Source: Paenibacillus sp. 32O-W (GTDB lineage: Bacteria > Bacillota > Bacilli > Paenibacillales > NBRC-103111). Taken from it: DNA of 64,000 bases. The stretch is taken from NCBI RefSeq assembly GCF_007679495.1, contig NZ_VEGP01000003.1, forward strand, positions 87,789 to 151,788, in the 5' to 3' direction. The notes under the pieces were generated by a model. That model had not been told where the DNA came from, did not search any database, and saw nothing but the letters and a program-made list of their open reading frames with translations. Each line of letters begins with the position of its first letter. Position 1 is the first letter of the stretch. The translations under genes were made by a program, and so were the position numbers. Below, piece by piece: positions 1 to 8,667 of the stretch.

Positions 1-399
1 CCTGGGGACGAAAATCACATTTCACAAATTGGCGGCGCCGGGATAGCGATTATGGATATGGCCCCGGACAATCAGAAGGAAGCGGCATGGAAGTTTGTCC
101 AATTCATGACATCCTCCGAGTACAATATTCGCTGGGCGGATTATTCCGGATATTTGCCGACACGCAAATCGGCGATCAATTCGCAGGAGGGCAAGGATTA
201 TTTCGAGAAGCGTCCGCAGTACAAAGCTATTCTGGATAATATCGACAATGTAGTGGCACGTCCGCAGTATCCGCCTTATCCCGAAGCGATCACCAATCTA
301 ACCGAGGCTCTTGGGAAGATCATTCTGGAAAATATGGATGTGGAAGCTGCATTTAAAGAGGCCGCCCAGAAGATGAATGAAGTGCTTGATGATTATTAA
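1..399 (+). CDS. ABC importer substrate-binding protein, C-terminal part only
   Basis: The reading frame is open from the first base of the window, so the gene starts upstream; 132 residues are visible. The sequence (EAAWKFVQFMTS, then SGYLPTRKSA) is typical of the C-terminal lobe of family 1 extracellular solute-binding proteins, lipoproteins that capture sugars or glycerol phosphates outside the membrane and hand them to a permease pair. Two permease genes follow at 457 and 1451, giving the usual binding protein-permease-permease order. Downstream HAD phosphatase and glycerophosphodiesterase genes raise the possibility of a UgpB-like glycerophosphoryl substrate, but this is inference; the ligand cannot be read from the fragment. 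Confidence 0.88.
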   Translation, partial: PGDENHISQIGGAGIAIMDMAPDNQKEAAWKFVQFMTSSEYNIRWADYSGYLPTRKSAINSQEGKDYFEKRPQYKAILDNIDNVVARPQYPPYPEAITNLTEALGKIILENMDVEAAFKEAAQKMNEVLDDY

Positions 400-456
400 T
401 CGTTGCAGGTGCGGGGGAGCGATCTCCCCCGTGTCTGTTCCAATAGGAAGGACCAC

Positions 457-1440
457 ATGGAATACGGAAAAACGGATGCGTGTTCTATAGAAATGAGGGA
501 TGATATGGATACAGAGAAGACTCTCCGGCAGCGAACTCCGCTTAAAGCCGGGAAGAGGATAAAATTTCAGACCATCCAAAAGCTTAAGGACTTCTCGTTT
601 GCTCTGCCCGCACTTGTCTTACTGGCTGCGTTTACCTACTATCCTTTGCTGTTCTCGGTCTATATCAGTTTTACGGATTGGAATTTAGTGAAGCCCGTCA
701 AAAAATTCATCGGATTTCAAAACTATGAAAAACTGCTGACCGATGAGCGGTTCTATCATGTGCTGAAGATTACGTTCACGTATACGATTCTGGATGTTGT
801 ACTTACCCTGGCTATCGGGCTGCTGCTGGCCATGCTGTTTAATGTCCAGTCCAGATTGTTTGGATTTTTGCGGATGTTTATTTTCATGCCTCATTATATA
901 TCCATGGTCATTGCTTCCATGGTCTTCATATGGATTCTTAACAACCAATATGGAATTATGAACCAGCTTCTGCAAGCCATCGGAATGGAACCGGTTCGCT
1001 GGCTGGATAGCACAACCAATGCCCTGTGGGCATTAATAATGGTAGCAATATGGAAAAGCGTCGGCTTCACCATGCTGATCTTTATCGCCGGGCTGCGCAG
1101 TATTCCGAACGAATATTACGAGGCATCCAGTATCGATGGAGCCGGCCGCTGGCAGCAGTTTAAATCGATTACCATTCCATTGCTTTCTCCAACCCTGTTG
1201 TTTCTGCTTGTCACGCAGTTTATCTCGTCGATGCAGGTATTCCAGTCGGTCGATGTGATGACCGGAGGGGGACCATTGGAGTCAACCAAAGTGATGGTTT
1301 ATTGGATTTATCAGATGGCTTTCCATGATTTCAGGGCAGGCAGATCGTCCGCGTTGGTCATTATTTTCTTCCTGATCCTGATTACATTGACGATATTGCA
1401 GTTTGTGCTTTCCAGGAAAAAGGTTCACTACGAAGGTTAG
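457..1440 (+). CDS. ABC importer permease, MalF/UgpA type
   Basis: A 327-residue inner-membrane permease with about six hydrophobic segments, the first close to the N-terminus (ALPALVLLAAFTYYPLLFSV). The cytoplasmic EAA loop that docks the ATPase is visible at about residues 219-235 (YYEASSIDGAGRWQQF). The ATG at 457 is preceded by AGGAAGG with 5-base spacing; an ATG at 505 behind GAGGG is an alternative start, and the open frame reaches back to 403 without a good ribosome binding site. It lies 57 bases after the binding-protein stop and just before the MalG-type permease at 1451. No ATPase gene is linked, so a shared MsmX/UgpC-type ATPase elsewhere is presumed. Confidence 0.9.
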   Translation: MEYGKTDACSIEMRDDMDTEKTLRQRTPLKAGKRIKFQTIQKLKDFSFALPALVLLAAFTYYPLLFSVYISFTDWNLVKPVKKFIGFQNYEKLLTDERFYHVLKITFTYTILDVVLTLAIGLLLAMLFNVQSRLFGFLRMFIFMPHYISMVIASMVFIWILNNQYGIMNQLLQAIGMEPVRWLDSTTNALWALIMVAIWKSVGFTMLIFIAGLRSIPNEYYEASSIDGAGRWQQFKSITIPLLSPTLLFLLVTQFISSMQVFQSVDVMTGGGPLESTKVMVYWIYQMAFHDFRAGRSSALVIIFFLILITLTILQFVLSRKKVHYEG

Positions 1441-1450
1441 GTGGGATACG

Positions 1451-2284
1451 ATGACAGCTAGGTTGCTTTGGAGACCGACGAGACTCGTTACGGCTATTCT
1501 TGTCACTTTAATAATGTTCTTTCCATTATATTGGCTGCTGATCACATCGTTTAAAACTCCGGCCGAGCTGAGCTCGGCGGTGCCGACATTCTGGCCGAAG
1601 AAATTTGCCTGGACGAATTATCGCGATATTTTCCATGCGGCGCCGTTCACCCGATATGCCCTGAACACGCTGATTCAAACCGTCGGATTGGTGGTTTTGC
1701 AGCTGAATCTGGGGCTGCTGGCGGCATATGCTTTCTCCAAGGGGCAGTTCTGGGGAAGGGACAAATGGTTTATTCTCGTTCTGGCCGCGTTAATGGTCCC
1801 TGAACAAGTTACCTTTGTTCCCGTCTATGTTATGATGTCTCAACTTGGATGGCTGAACACCTTCCTGGCACTAATCATCCCTCATGGGGTATCGGCGTAC
1901 AGCATCTTTCTGATGCGTCAGGCGTTCAAATCGATCAATAATGATGTGATAGAAGCGGCGAAGGTGGATGGGGCGGGGCGGTTCCGGATCATCTATCTGA
2001 TTCTGGTCCCGATGGCTCTGCCGACAGTGATCACGATTATTATTTTGAAGGTTATCGGGAGCTGGAATTCCTACTTCTGGCCGCTCATCATGACCAATTC
2101 CGATAACATGCGCGTACTGACGGTAGGCATTGCAATGCTTAAGGATTCTTTCCCCGGGCAGGAAATGATGAGCTTTCACCTGGTGATGGCGGCAAGTGTA
2201 GTTGCCATTGCTCCTATCGTTATGCTGTTTGTATTCGCTCAGAAACATATCGTTAGCGCCATGGCTAATTCTACGTTCAAGTAG
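1451..2284 (+). CDS. ABC importer permease, MalG/UgpE type
   Basis: A 277-residue permease, second subunit of the importer. It starts with a membrane anchor (LVTAILVTLIMFFPLYWLL) and has the conserved periplasmic-loop start TSFKTPAEL and an EAA loop at about residues 164-180 (DVIEAAKVDGAGRF). The end, with its conserved final helix, is complete. The ATG at 1451 lies 10 bases after the previous stop behind AGGTGGG, so the two permeases are almost certainly co-translated. A frame opening at 1403 has no ribosome binding site. Confidence 0.9.
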   Translation: MTARLLWRPTRLVTAILVTLIMFFPLYWLLITSFKTPAELSSAVPTFWPKKFAWTNYRDIFHAAPFTRYALNTLIQTVGLVVLQLNLGLLAAYAFSKGQFWGRDKWFILVLAALMVPEQVTFVPVYVMMSQLGWLNTFLALIIPHGVSAYSIFLMRQAFKSINNDVIEAAKVDGAGRFRIIYLILVPMALPTVITIIILKVIGSWNSYFWPLIMTNSDNMRVLTVGIAMLKDSFPGQEMMSFHLVMAASVVAIAPIVMLFVFAQKHIVSAMANSTFK

Positions 2285-2326
2285 TTTATCGGTGTCGGAA
2301 GATCATCCCAAAGCTGGAGGTAAGGA

Positions 2327-2470
2327 ATGAAAGCAGTTAATAAATTCAGTGCCGTCGTGCTCGGGGTTTCGCTGTTGGCATTGTCCGGATGCGGATCCCC
2401 GGGACCAACTTTTAGACGGAATAAACGCCCGAGGGCTATCCCGAACCAGGCGGGATATCTTCGGGCGTAA
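2327..2470 (+). pseudogene. Truncated lipoprotein (5' remnant of a binding-protein gene)
   Basis: An ATG at 2327 sits behind GGAGGTAAGG and opens a 47-residue frame with a clear lipoprotein signal: a charged start (MKAVNKF), a hydrophobic core (SAVVLGVSLLAL) and a lipobox LSGC, followed by GSPGP. The frame then runs into a hairpin and stops. Start, ribosome binding site and position 42 bases after a MalG-type permease are what one expects of a second solute-binding protein, so this is probably what is left of one after deletion of its body. A genuine tiny lipoprotein is the alternative. The last third (RRNKRPRAIPNQAG) is encoded by the hairpin DNA and looks non-protein-like. Confidence 0.5.
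2426..2467 (-). terminator. Hairpin terminator of the DeoR gene
   Basis: CGCCCGA (2426-2432) pairs with TCGGGCG (2461-2467), and the inside pairs further (GCTATCCCG with CGGGATATC, one mismatch). Read on the minus strand the helix is followed by GTTTATT, and it lies 21 bases beyond the DeoR stop. It also overlaps the end of the truncated lipoprotein on the plus strand. Confidence 0.6.
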
Positions 2471-2487
2471 AGCATACAAGGGCGGTA

Positions 2488-3249
2488 TTAAGGACCTGCA
2501 ACCACTACGCGGACTCCATCCAGTGAACGCAAGAATTCAGGGTCAGCCTGATCATCCGTCACCAATGTATCGATTTGCCGCAGCTCTGCGAAGGTAGCGA
2601 TCGATCGGCGATTCAGCTTGGTATGATCAAGCAGTGCAACGACCTGGCCAACGTTGGCAACAATATGTCTCTTCAAATCCGCTTCGTAGACGCTGAAATC
2701 GGTCAGTCCTTCATTCAAGGTGAACCCTTGGGCGGAAGTGAAGAAAACATCCGCATGAATTTGCCCGAGAAGCCCTTTGCCAAGCAATCCTTCCAATGAG
2801 CTGGAGCCGGGACGGAGTACACCGCCAACGACGATAACATTGATTCGCGGATTTTTGGTTAATTCCTGGGCAGTTGCCAAGCCGTTAGTGACAACGGTTA
2901 AATATTCGTGATTAAACAAATGCTTGGCCAGCTCCAGAGAGGTAGAGCTGGCATCCAGAATAATACACTGCCCATTCTGTACCAGCTCGGCTGCCGCCCG
3001 GCCGATCTTCATCTTCTCCGGCTGATTGATTTGGCTGCGCGAATGAAATGTATTTTCATACGTTGGCGGCTGGGGAAGCACAGCCCCTCCGTGGGTCCGT
3101 TCAAGCAGGCCGTCTTCCTCCAATATTTTCAAGTCATTGCGCAGCGTACCTTCCGATACATTGAGGATTTGTGATATTTCCTTAACCAAAATCTGTTTGT
3201 TCTCGTTCAATATTTGCATGATTTGATTTCTTCTTTGGGGTGCCAGCAT
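2488..3249 (-). CDS. DeoR-family transcriptional repressor
   Basis: A 253-residue regulator. Residues 1-57 form the DeoR winged helix (RRNQIMQILNENK, then LNVSEGTLRNDLKILEEDG, then HGGAVLP). The rest is the DeoR sensor domain related to sugar-phosphate isomerases, which usually binds a phosphorylated sugar. The start at 3249 is chosen because AGGAG lies 10 bases upstream of that ATG; the open frame extends further but encodes a hydrophobic, non-domain stretch. The gene runs opposite to the importer genes on its left and divergently from the HAD phosphatase on its right. A phosphosugar or glycerol-phosphate effector would fit the neighbours, but is inferred. Confidence 0.92.
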   Translation of the reverse strand: MLAPQRRNQIMQILNENKQILVKEISQILNVSEGTLRNDLKILEEDGLLERTHGGAVLPQPPTYENTFHSRSQINQPEKMKIGRAAAELVQNGQCIILDASSTSLELAKHLFNHEYLTVVTNGLATAQELTKNPRINVIVVGGVLRPGSSSLEGLLGKGLLGQIHADVFFTSAQGFTLNEGLTDFSVYEADLKRHIVANVGQVVALLDHTKLNRRSIATFAELRQIDTLVTDDQADPEFLRSLDGVRVVVAGP

Positions 3250-3601
3250 CTTAGCACAGCTCCTAGGTTTCATTTTAAATAAATTATAGCAAAGCCATTT
3301 TCTCCATACAATAAAAAGTTTGTTGAAACAACAATAAAGAACAATGAACGGAATACAGATTGCCAATATATATGTAAATTATCAAATGAATATAACGGTA
3401 AAACGTTGATATACAAAATAAAACGAAAGCAAAAGACAAGAAAACGTTGACAAAAACTGAAAGTGGTGTGAGAATGAAGTTACCCCCGATTGAAACAGCT
3501 TGAGGGGATTGAATTCATCATTTCATAATTATCTTTTCAGCAGGAGGCCGCCGGAAAGCGGTGTTGAATATCTGGCTGAAGTTTGGAAGGAAGGGCATTG
3601 G
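3250..3601. other. Divergent DeoR/HAD intergenic region
   Basis: AT-rich control region of about 350 bases. The sequence AAAACGTTGA occurs twice, around 3403-3412 and at 3441-3450, and could be operator half-sites. No gene was recognised in it. Confidence 0.4.
3439..3452 (+). promoter_or_regulatory. Candidate catabolite-response (cre) site
   Basis: AGAAAACGTTGACA matches the Bacillus cre consensus TGWAANCGNTNWCA at 13 of 14 positions. Its last six bases are TTGACA, which could also be a -35 box for the HAD gene, so CcpA bound here would block transcription. No convincing -10 box was found 17 bases on (GAGAAT). Confidence 0.4.
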
Positions 3602-4423
3602 ATGGACAAGACAATCAAATTGATAGTCAGCGATTTGGATGGAACACTGCTGTCGGAGGAACATCGCGTGACCGAATCGGTATTGCGTGCAGTGAATTCG
3701 TTTACGGCAGCCGGCGGCTTGTTTACGATAGCAACGGGAAGGACCGCTATATCTGCGCGTCAGACGATCGAGCAGTTGAATCTCACTCTCCCCATGATTT
3801 TATGCAACGGCTCCGTGATTGCCGACCGGCATAAGGTGTGGCAGCAAGCGACCTTGGCGGTCAAGGAACTGATTCCTTTTCTGCTGGAAGCCGATCGTCA
3901 AGGTCTGTCTGTCATTTTATTTCAGGAGACGGGCATGGGCACCGTTCGCAGGACGGAGGACGTAGCCCGTTTCGAAGAGAGAGAGAATGTCCATTGCCGG
4001 CAAGCGGATCTGGAGTCCTCTGCATGGGTAGAAAGCATGGTGCAGAAGATATTGGTCATTGGCAGCATGGGGAAAATAAGAAGCTTGTGGGAGAATCAGC
4101 CGTCCGAATTACAGGAAGCTTATTCTACGGTTCAATCGGAGGATGATTTTTTTGAAGTGCTTCCGGCCAATCAGAGTAAAGGAAGAGCCTTGCAGACGTT
4201 GTTGGGCCTTCTCGGCATTGATCGCTCCGAAGTGATGGCGATCGGCAATCAGATGAACGATCTGGACATGCTGGAGTATGCCGGGATCGGAGTGGCAGTG
4301 GCGAACAGCCATCCGGAGCTGAAGTCGAGAGCGGACTATGTGTGCTCCGGCAGCTGCGGCGATGGGGTCGTGGAAGCTATCGAAACCTTCTGTACTAAAA
4401 GAATGAGAAGCGGCAAGGAGTGA
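3602..4423 (+). CDS. HAD-superfamily Cof-type phosphatase
   Basis: A 273-residue cytoplasmic hydrolase of the Cof/YwtE group, which removes phosphate from sugar phosphates, flavin precursors or similar small molecules. Motif I is DLDGT with the nucleophile Asp11 and acid Asp13; motif II is in TIATGRTA near residue 45; motif IV reads GNQMNDLDML at 215-224. The first metal-binding aspartate of motif IV (normally GDxxND) is Asn216 here, while Asp220 is kept. The ATG at 3602 has AAGGAAGGG upstream; an in-frame upstream extension to 3500 lacks a ribosome binding site. The stop overlaps the ribosome binding region of the next gene, so the two form an operon. Confidence 0.88.
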   Translation: MDKTIKLIVSDLDGTLLSEEHRVTESVLRAVNSFTAAGGLFTIATGRTAISARQTIEQLNLTLPMILCNGSVIADRHKVWQQATLAVKELIPFLLEADRQGLSVILFQETGMGTVRRTEDVARFEERENVHCRQADLESSAWVESMVQKILVIGSMGKIRSLWENQPSELQEAYSTVQSEDDFFEVLPANQSKGRALQTLLGLLGIDRSEVMAIGNQMNDLDMLEYAGIGVAVANSHPELKSRADYVCSGSCGDGVVEAIETFCTKRMRSGKE

Positions 4424-4428
4424 AGAGA

Positions 4429-5136
4429 ATGACAATACGCGGAGTGGCCCATAGGGGAGATCCGGTGCGCTTTCCCGAAAATACTTTGTCCGCCTTCGAA
4501 GCGGCGGTGAACCATTCTTATTCTCATCTGGAGCTTGATGTGCAGCTGAGCAGGGACGGAGTTCCGGTCATCTGTCACGATCTGTCTGTCGACCGCACAA
4601 CGGACGGCTCGGGCCGAATCAAGGATTTAACCTTGGCAGAGCTGAAGAAGCTGCGAATCGGCCAGGAGGAGCTTCCAACGCTGGAAGAAGCGCTAACCCT
4701 GTTGAAAGACCGGATTATCGTCAATATCGAGTTGAAGCAGCTAGGCCGATATTATCCCGGTTTGGAGGAGGCTTCGCTTGAAGTGGTTCGGAAGCTGGGA
4801 ATGGAGGAGCAGGTTTTCTTCACATCCTTCGATCATTACTCTGTCCTAAGAATGCGGGAGCTGCATTCCGAAGTGGGGCTAGGCTGGATTAACCACGGGG
4901 CTTCACCGGCTTTCTTCCCTCTGATGAAGGAACGGAATCTTCGTTATTTGGCTGTAGGCTACCGCTATCTAACACCGGAATTTATCCGGGAGTGTGAACA
5001 GAACGAGATTCAATTGATCGCCTGGACAGTAGATGACGAGGAGCACATGCGGATGATCAGCCGTTATCCGTCTCTGCTCGTATGTACCAATGAATTGAGC
5101 AGGTGGGCGGAGGTCAGCGGCCATCCCGTTCCATAA
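4429..5136 (+). CDS. Glycerophosphodiester phosphodiesterase
   Basis: A 235-residue GDPD-family TIM barrel that cleaves glycerophosphodiesters to glycerol 3-phosphate and an alcohol. Family residues are visible: His8-Arg9-Gly10, Glu17-Asn18-Thr19, Glu35 and Asp37 (LELDVQ), and His50-Asp51 (VICHD). No signal peptide, so it acts in the cytoplasm like UgpQ. The start is the ATG at 4429, nine bases after AAGGAG; a GTG at 4420 would have no spacing. It follows the HAD gene by five bases. With the importer to the left this could be a glycerophosphodiester scavenging locus, an inference from context. Confidence 0.92.
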   Translation: MTIRGVAHRGDPVRFPENTLSAFEAAVNHSYSHLELDVQLSRDGVPVICHDLSVDRTTDGSGRIKDLTLAELKKLRIGQEELPTLEEALTLLKDRIIVNIELKQLGRYYPGLEEASLEVVRKLGMEEQVFFTSFDHYSVLRMRELHSEVGLGWINHGASPAFFPLMKERNLRYLAVGYRYLTPEFIRECEQNEIQLIAWTVDDEEHMRMISRYPSLLVCTNELSRWAEVSGHPVP

Positions 5137-5274
5137 GCTTACCGGTTCCTTCAAATCGATAGACTCGTCCATCGGTTCCAGCATGCCGGCGGTTAAAAAT
5201 ATAGCTGTGTTCCTGCCATAGAGTCAGGAGACGGCTTTATTGTCGTACACCTCCTAACTGGAGATTAAGGGCCG

Positions 5275-5721
5275 TCAACCGGACGGAGAATTTCCCGAGG
5301 CATTGCTTTGACTGTTATTTTGTACGAAATCTGCGGTCCAATCGATCATCCCATCCATCAAGGTCAGCACAAGATTAACGACATCCTGCTCCTTCAGACT
5401 TCCTCCGCTTTGATTGGATACATATTGGCTTGTTTTCGTCTCCAGATGGGTTATCATATCTTTGATTTGCATTAGCTCGTTGGCCAAATTGGATACCTGT
5501 CCGGAGCCGGAGGAGCTTCCCTTGGGAGCGGCTGATTGTTGTTGTCCACCGGAAGCCCCGCCGCCCCGTTGACTGCTTGATTGGGGATTGGATTGGCCTT
5601 TATCGCCTTGCTGGGAAAGGCCTTCACGGATCAGCTTCTTGAGTTGATCAATTTCATTAAGAACTGTTTGATTTTGCTCGGATAGCTCTTCCACCCGATC
5701 CCTGAGTTCTTGTACTTTCAT
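5275..5721 (-). CDS. Small coiled-coil protein with Gly/Ser/Gln-rich linker
   Basis: A 148-residue protein of no recognised family. Residues 1-40 form a heptad-type coiled coil (VQELRDRVEELSEQ, then LNEIDQLKKLIREG). A low-complexity linker rich in Gly, Ser and Gln follows, then a second helical part (NELMQIKDMITHLE) and an acidic, hydrophobic C-terminal helix (VVNLVLTLMDGMIDW). The start at 5721 has GGAGG 11 bases upstream; the frame is open further upstream but the extra sequence looks random. It is divergent from a YjcZ-like sporulation miniprotein, so a spore-coat or spore-surface role is possible but unsupported by any motif. Confidence 0.65.
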   Translation of the reverse strand: MKVQELRDRVEELSEQNQTVLNEIDQLKKLIREGLSQQGDKGQSNPQSSSQRGGGASGGQQQSAAPKGSSSGSGQVSNLANELMQIKDMITHLETKTSQYVSNQSGGSLKEQDVVNLVLTLMDGMIDWTADFVQNNSQSNASGNSPSG

Positions 5722-5998
5722 GGCTAAAATAACCTCCATGTGTAATTTCCAGCTTCTTTCATTATTCCCGCAGAATAGAAAAACATGCTTGCCGGGGATA
5801 AAGCCGTCGGTCTGGAAGACTGCCGTATATAACGAACTGAAAATGCCGACATGGAGGTATAGATCCGAATTCCATGGCAAGGGGGTAATCGCCGCAAAAA
5901 CGGGCGGATGACTATTTGTCATTTGCCGATTAGTCCAGACCACGGCTGGGGGAGGGTCATATAATGTCATTAGTTGGCGAAGAAAGGAGGACTCAACT

Positions 5999-6118
5999 AT
6001 GGGTGGATTTGTTGGAGGAGCAGGTTTTAGCTGTGGAGTCGGAGGATTGTTTACCAGCACAGGAGTCATCTTAGTTCTTTTCATCCTTTTGGTTATTGTC
6101 AGCCGCGCTTGGATCTAA
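5999..6118 (+). CDS. YjcZ-like sporulation miniprotein
   Basis: A 39-residue protein with an ideal ribosome binding site (AAAGGAGG, eight bases before the ATG). It consists of a Gly-rich start (MGGFVGGAGF, CGVGG) and one hydrophobic C-terminal helix (VILVLFILLVIVSRAW). This is the layout of the YjcZ/sporulation-protein family of tiny membrane peptides common in Bacillus and Paenibacillus. A perfect terminator follows 36 bases later, so it is a single-gene unit. Confidence 0.8.
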   Translation: MGGFVGGAGFSCGVGGLFTSTGVILVLFILLVIVSRAWI

Positions 6119-6154
6119 GTCTTCTGACTTCGACAATGGTACGCTTACGTAACA

Positions 6155-6184
6155 GGCAGGCGCTTATTAGGCGCCTGCCCTTTT
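6155..6184 (+). terminator. Rho-independent terminator after the YjcZ-like gene
   Basis: Perfect nine-pair stem GGCAGGCGC / GCGCCTGCC with a seven-base loop, followed by CTTTT. Confidence 0.85.
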
Positions 6185-6296
6185 ACATGCCTGTCAACGG
6201 ACAGGCTGGATATGGGCGTCCTCCAGCGGAAGGAACTTAGAGGACGGCTAATAACTGCGAAGGAGTAAGTCCGGACGGGATCTTCCATCCAGTTGT

Positions 6297-7448
6297 TTAC
6301 GGCTGGGCTACTGCTGCTCTGACAGGTATCCAGTCGATCGCTTGGAAGGTTCCCGTTTCAGCGGATTGCTTGGCTTTCAAGCACATTAGGGCGCTCAGCA
6401 GTCCGTCATCCAGGGTGCTGACCGATTCTGCCTGCCCGCGCATCACATCGATAAAGTTGCGGGCGAGCACCGTGTCACCGCCAAAATGACCTTCGGCCGG
6501 GTTAATCTCATAAGTTTTAACCGTATCTTCATGATGCATCATCACTTTTACTTGTTTGGTATAGAAATCAAATTCTACGGTTCCCTTGAAGCCCATAAAG
6601 CGTGCCCCGCGCGCCCCCGCCTCATTACGCACGAAGAAATTCTGGGAGTAGGAGAGATGCATGCCGGATTTGAAGCGAATGAGTGCGCTTCCGGAATCCT
6701 CATTTCCGGTATCCTCGGCGAAACAGCAATACTTCCAGGTATCCGGCAGATCGGAGCGGAATGCGGTGCTTTCCGGACAGGTGCGGTTTTCTTCGCAATC
6801 GGCACACTGCAGCCCGGCCGGCTTCGAGCCCTTAAAGATTTGTTTCGAGGTCATGGCAGCAATGCTTTCCGGCTGGTTTTGCAGCAGATAGGTGATATAG
6901 TCGAAATCATGCGTTGCTTTCTGCAGAAATAATCCGCCTGTCTCCGCCTCATCCCGGTACCAGTTATGATAATAGACACCGCCGTAAGGCACATTGTTGA
7001 TCGCCTGAGCATGTTCGATCGTGCCTAATTGGCCGGAATCGATGATTTCCTTCACTTTCTGTACAATCGTCGTTACTCTCAACGGGAAGGAGACGACGAC
7101 TTGCGAACGGGAGGCGCGATAGCCTTCCTGCAGCCTGTGCAAATCCTCGAGGGTTGTGGCAACCGGCTTCTCGAGAAACAGAGGGAGCCCCGTTGGCAGC
7201 ACCTTCAAGGCTAATTCCGTATGCAGGGAACAGCGGGTTCCGATCAGGACGCCGTCCAGCTTCTCGCTATCCAGCATCTGTTCCGCAGAATCATAGAAGG
7301 TTACATCCTGTAACTTCTGATGCTCCTGTCTGACCTTATCCTTGCGAATGTCCGTAATGGCAGCTATTCGGCAGGAAGGGTCCTGCCGGATGATTTCATC
7401 AATCACATGCGAGATTCTTGCTCCGTAACCAATGACGCCAAGCTTCAT
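6297..7448 (-). CDS. Gfo/Idh/MocA-family NAD(P)-dependent dehydrogenase with Cys cluster
   Basis: A 383-residue oxidoreductase. The N-terminal Rossmann fold has GVIGYGARI, and the family motif Glu93-Lys94-Pro95 (FLEKPVAT) supplies the catalytic lysine. His180 in KATHDFDYI matches the conserved active-site histidine region. A cysteine-rich insertion is present: Cys215, Cys218, Cys224 and Cys241-Cys242 (CADCEENRTC), suggesting a bound metal or structural disulphide. Such enzymes oxidise or reduce sugars and inositols; the substrate here is unknown. The gene is divergent from an AraC regulator at 7689 that probably controls it, an arrangement repeated at 59454-61515. Confidence 0.88.
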   Translation of the reverse strand: MKLGVIGYGARISHVIDEIIRQDPSCRIAAITDIRKDKVRQEHQKLQDVTFYDSAEQMLDSEKLDGVLIGTRCSLHTELALKVLPTGLPLFLEKPVATTLEDLHRLQEGYRASRSQVVVSFPLRVTTIVQKVKEIIDSGQLGTIEHAQAINNVPYGGVYYHNWYRDEAETGGLFLQKATHDFDYITYLLQNQPESIAAMTSKQIFKGSKPAGLQCADCEENRTCPESTAFRSDLPDTWKYCCFAEDTGNEDSGSALIRFKSGMHLSYSQNFFVRNEAGARGARFMGFKGTVEFDFYTKQVKVMMHHEDTVKTYEINPAEGHFGGDTVLARNFIDVMRGQAESVSTLDDGLLSALMCLKAKQSAETGTFQAIDWIPVRAAVAQP

Positions 7449-7688
7449 ACTTATGTCCCTCCGATAATTAATGCGATATAAGATAATGGCTTCATTATAA
7501 GACGAACCTTCCGAGTTTTCTTTGTTCTGAAAGCCCGTTTATTTGTACTTTTGCGCCATGTCGGACATTTCTTCCCGATGACCCTGCCGTCGTCGTATAA
7601 TTCGTATGGGCGGTTTCCTTAAATCTCCAGTTCATGTATGATGGAAAGGTACAGTAATACTAAACAGCTATGTGGAGCGTGCATCACC

Positions 7689-8594
7689 ATGAAGCAATAC
7701 CCGAGAACGGTCCTGCATCAGTCCGTCGTCATTGACCGGATCGTTTCCTTATATTATTTCGAGTTCGCCAAGGATTTCGTTTTTCCCGGTGAAGAACATG
7801 ATTTCTGGGAGTTTCTTTACATTGATAAAGGGGAAGTAGCTGTAAGGGCCGATGAAACACTGCATCTTCTAAAGCAGGGCTCGATTATTTTTCATAAGCC
7901 TAATGAATTCCACAGCATCTATGCGAACCGGGTGGTCGCGCCGAATTTGATCGTTATGAGCTTTGAATGCCATTCGGATATGATGAAGATGTTCGAGAAC
8001 AAAATTATCCGGCTTGGGGACGAGGAGCGAAATTTGCTGGCTGAGATCGTTCGGGAAGGAATGAATGCGTTTCATTTCCCGTTCCGGATTCCTCTTCAAC
8101 GAAGAGCCGATGCTCCCGTCGGTTCCGAACAGCTGATCAAGCTCTATCTGGAAACGTTCCTGCTGCGTCTCCTTCGCAAGGAACAATCCAGGCGGACCAC
8201 AGGGGAGTCCGTACCGGTCCCCTTATCTTCCACGGCTAAAGAGAACAAGGAAGCCCAGATGGTGAGAGACATCATCTCCTACCTGGAAGGAAGATTGGGC
8301 TCCAAGCTGTCCCTGGCCGAGATGAGTGAAACCCTGCATATGTCCAAAACGAAGCTGAAAGAGCTGTTCAAGCGAAGAACAGGTTACTCGTTGATGGAAT
8401 ACTTCGGGCAGTTAAGAATAGATCGTGCCAAATCGTATATTCGCGAGGAATCGGCCAATTTTACGGAAATTGCAGACCGGCTCGGCTTCAGCAGCGTTCA
8501 TTATTTTTCCAAAGCCTTCAAGAAAACGACCGGCATGAGTCCGACGGAATATGCAAAATCCGTCAAGGCCAGGGTCCCCGTAGGGAAAATATAA
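7689..8594 (+). CDS. AraC-family regulator with cupin sensor domain
   Basis: A 301-residue regulator. The N-terminal half is a cupin-type sugar-sensing domain (HDFWEFLYIDKGE, then FHKPNEFHSI). The C-terminal ~100 residues carry two helix-turn-helix units, the second with the AraC signature (FTEIADRLGFSSVHYFSKAF, then GMSPTEY). The ATG at 7689 is preferred by alignment with the paralogue at 59454-60347, whose start is well supported; an ATG at 7638 would add 17 residues. It is divergent from the dehydrogenase at 6297-7448 and probably an activator of it. Confidence 0.9.
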   Translation: MKQYPRTVLHQSVVIDRIVSLYYFEFAKDFVFPGEEHDFWEFLYIDKGEVAVRADETLHLLKQGSIIFHKPNEFHSIYANRVVAPNLIVMSFECHSDMMKMFENKIIRLGDEERNLLAEIVREGMNAFHFPFRIPLQRRADAPVGSEQLIKLYLETFLLRLLRKEQSRRTTGESVPVPLSSTAKENKEAQMVRDIISYLEGRLGSKLSLAEMSETLHMSKTKLKELFKRRTGYSLMEYFGQLRIDRAKSYIREESANFTEIADRLGFSSVHYFSKAFKKTTGMSPTEYAKSVKARVPVGKI

Positions 8595-8667
8595 ACTCCA
8601 TAAAAGTGAGATTCACCGTTTTGACCATGACGCTATTCATTCTAATGTCTTCCAGGGAGGGAATACG

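Noticed and set aside
3403..3418. Second cre-like site (GTAAAACGTTGATA).
   Set aside because: Three mismatches to the consensus; only the site at 3439 is close enough.
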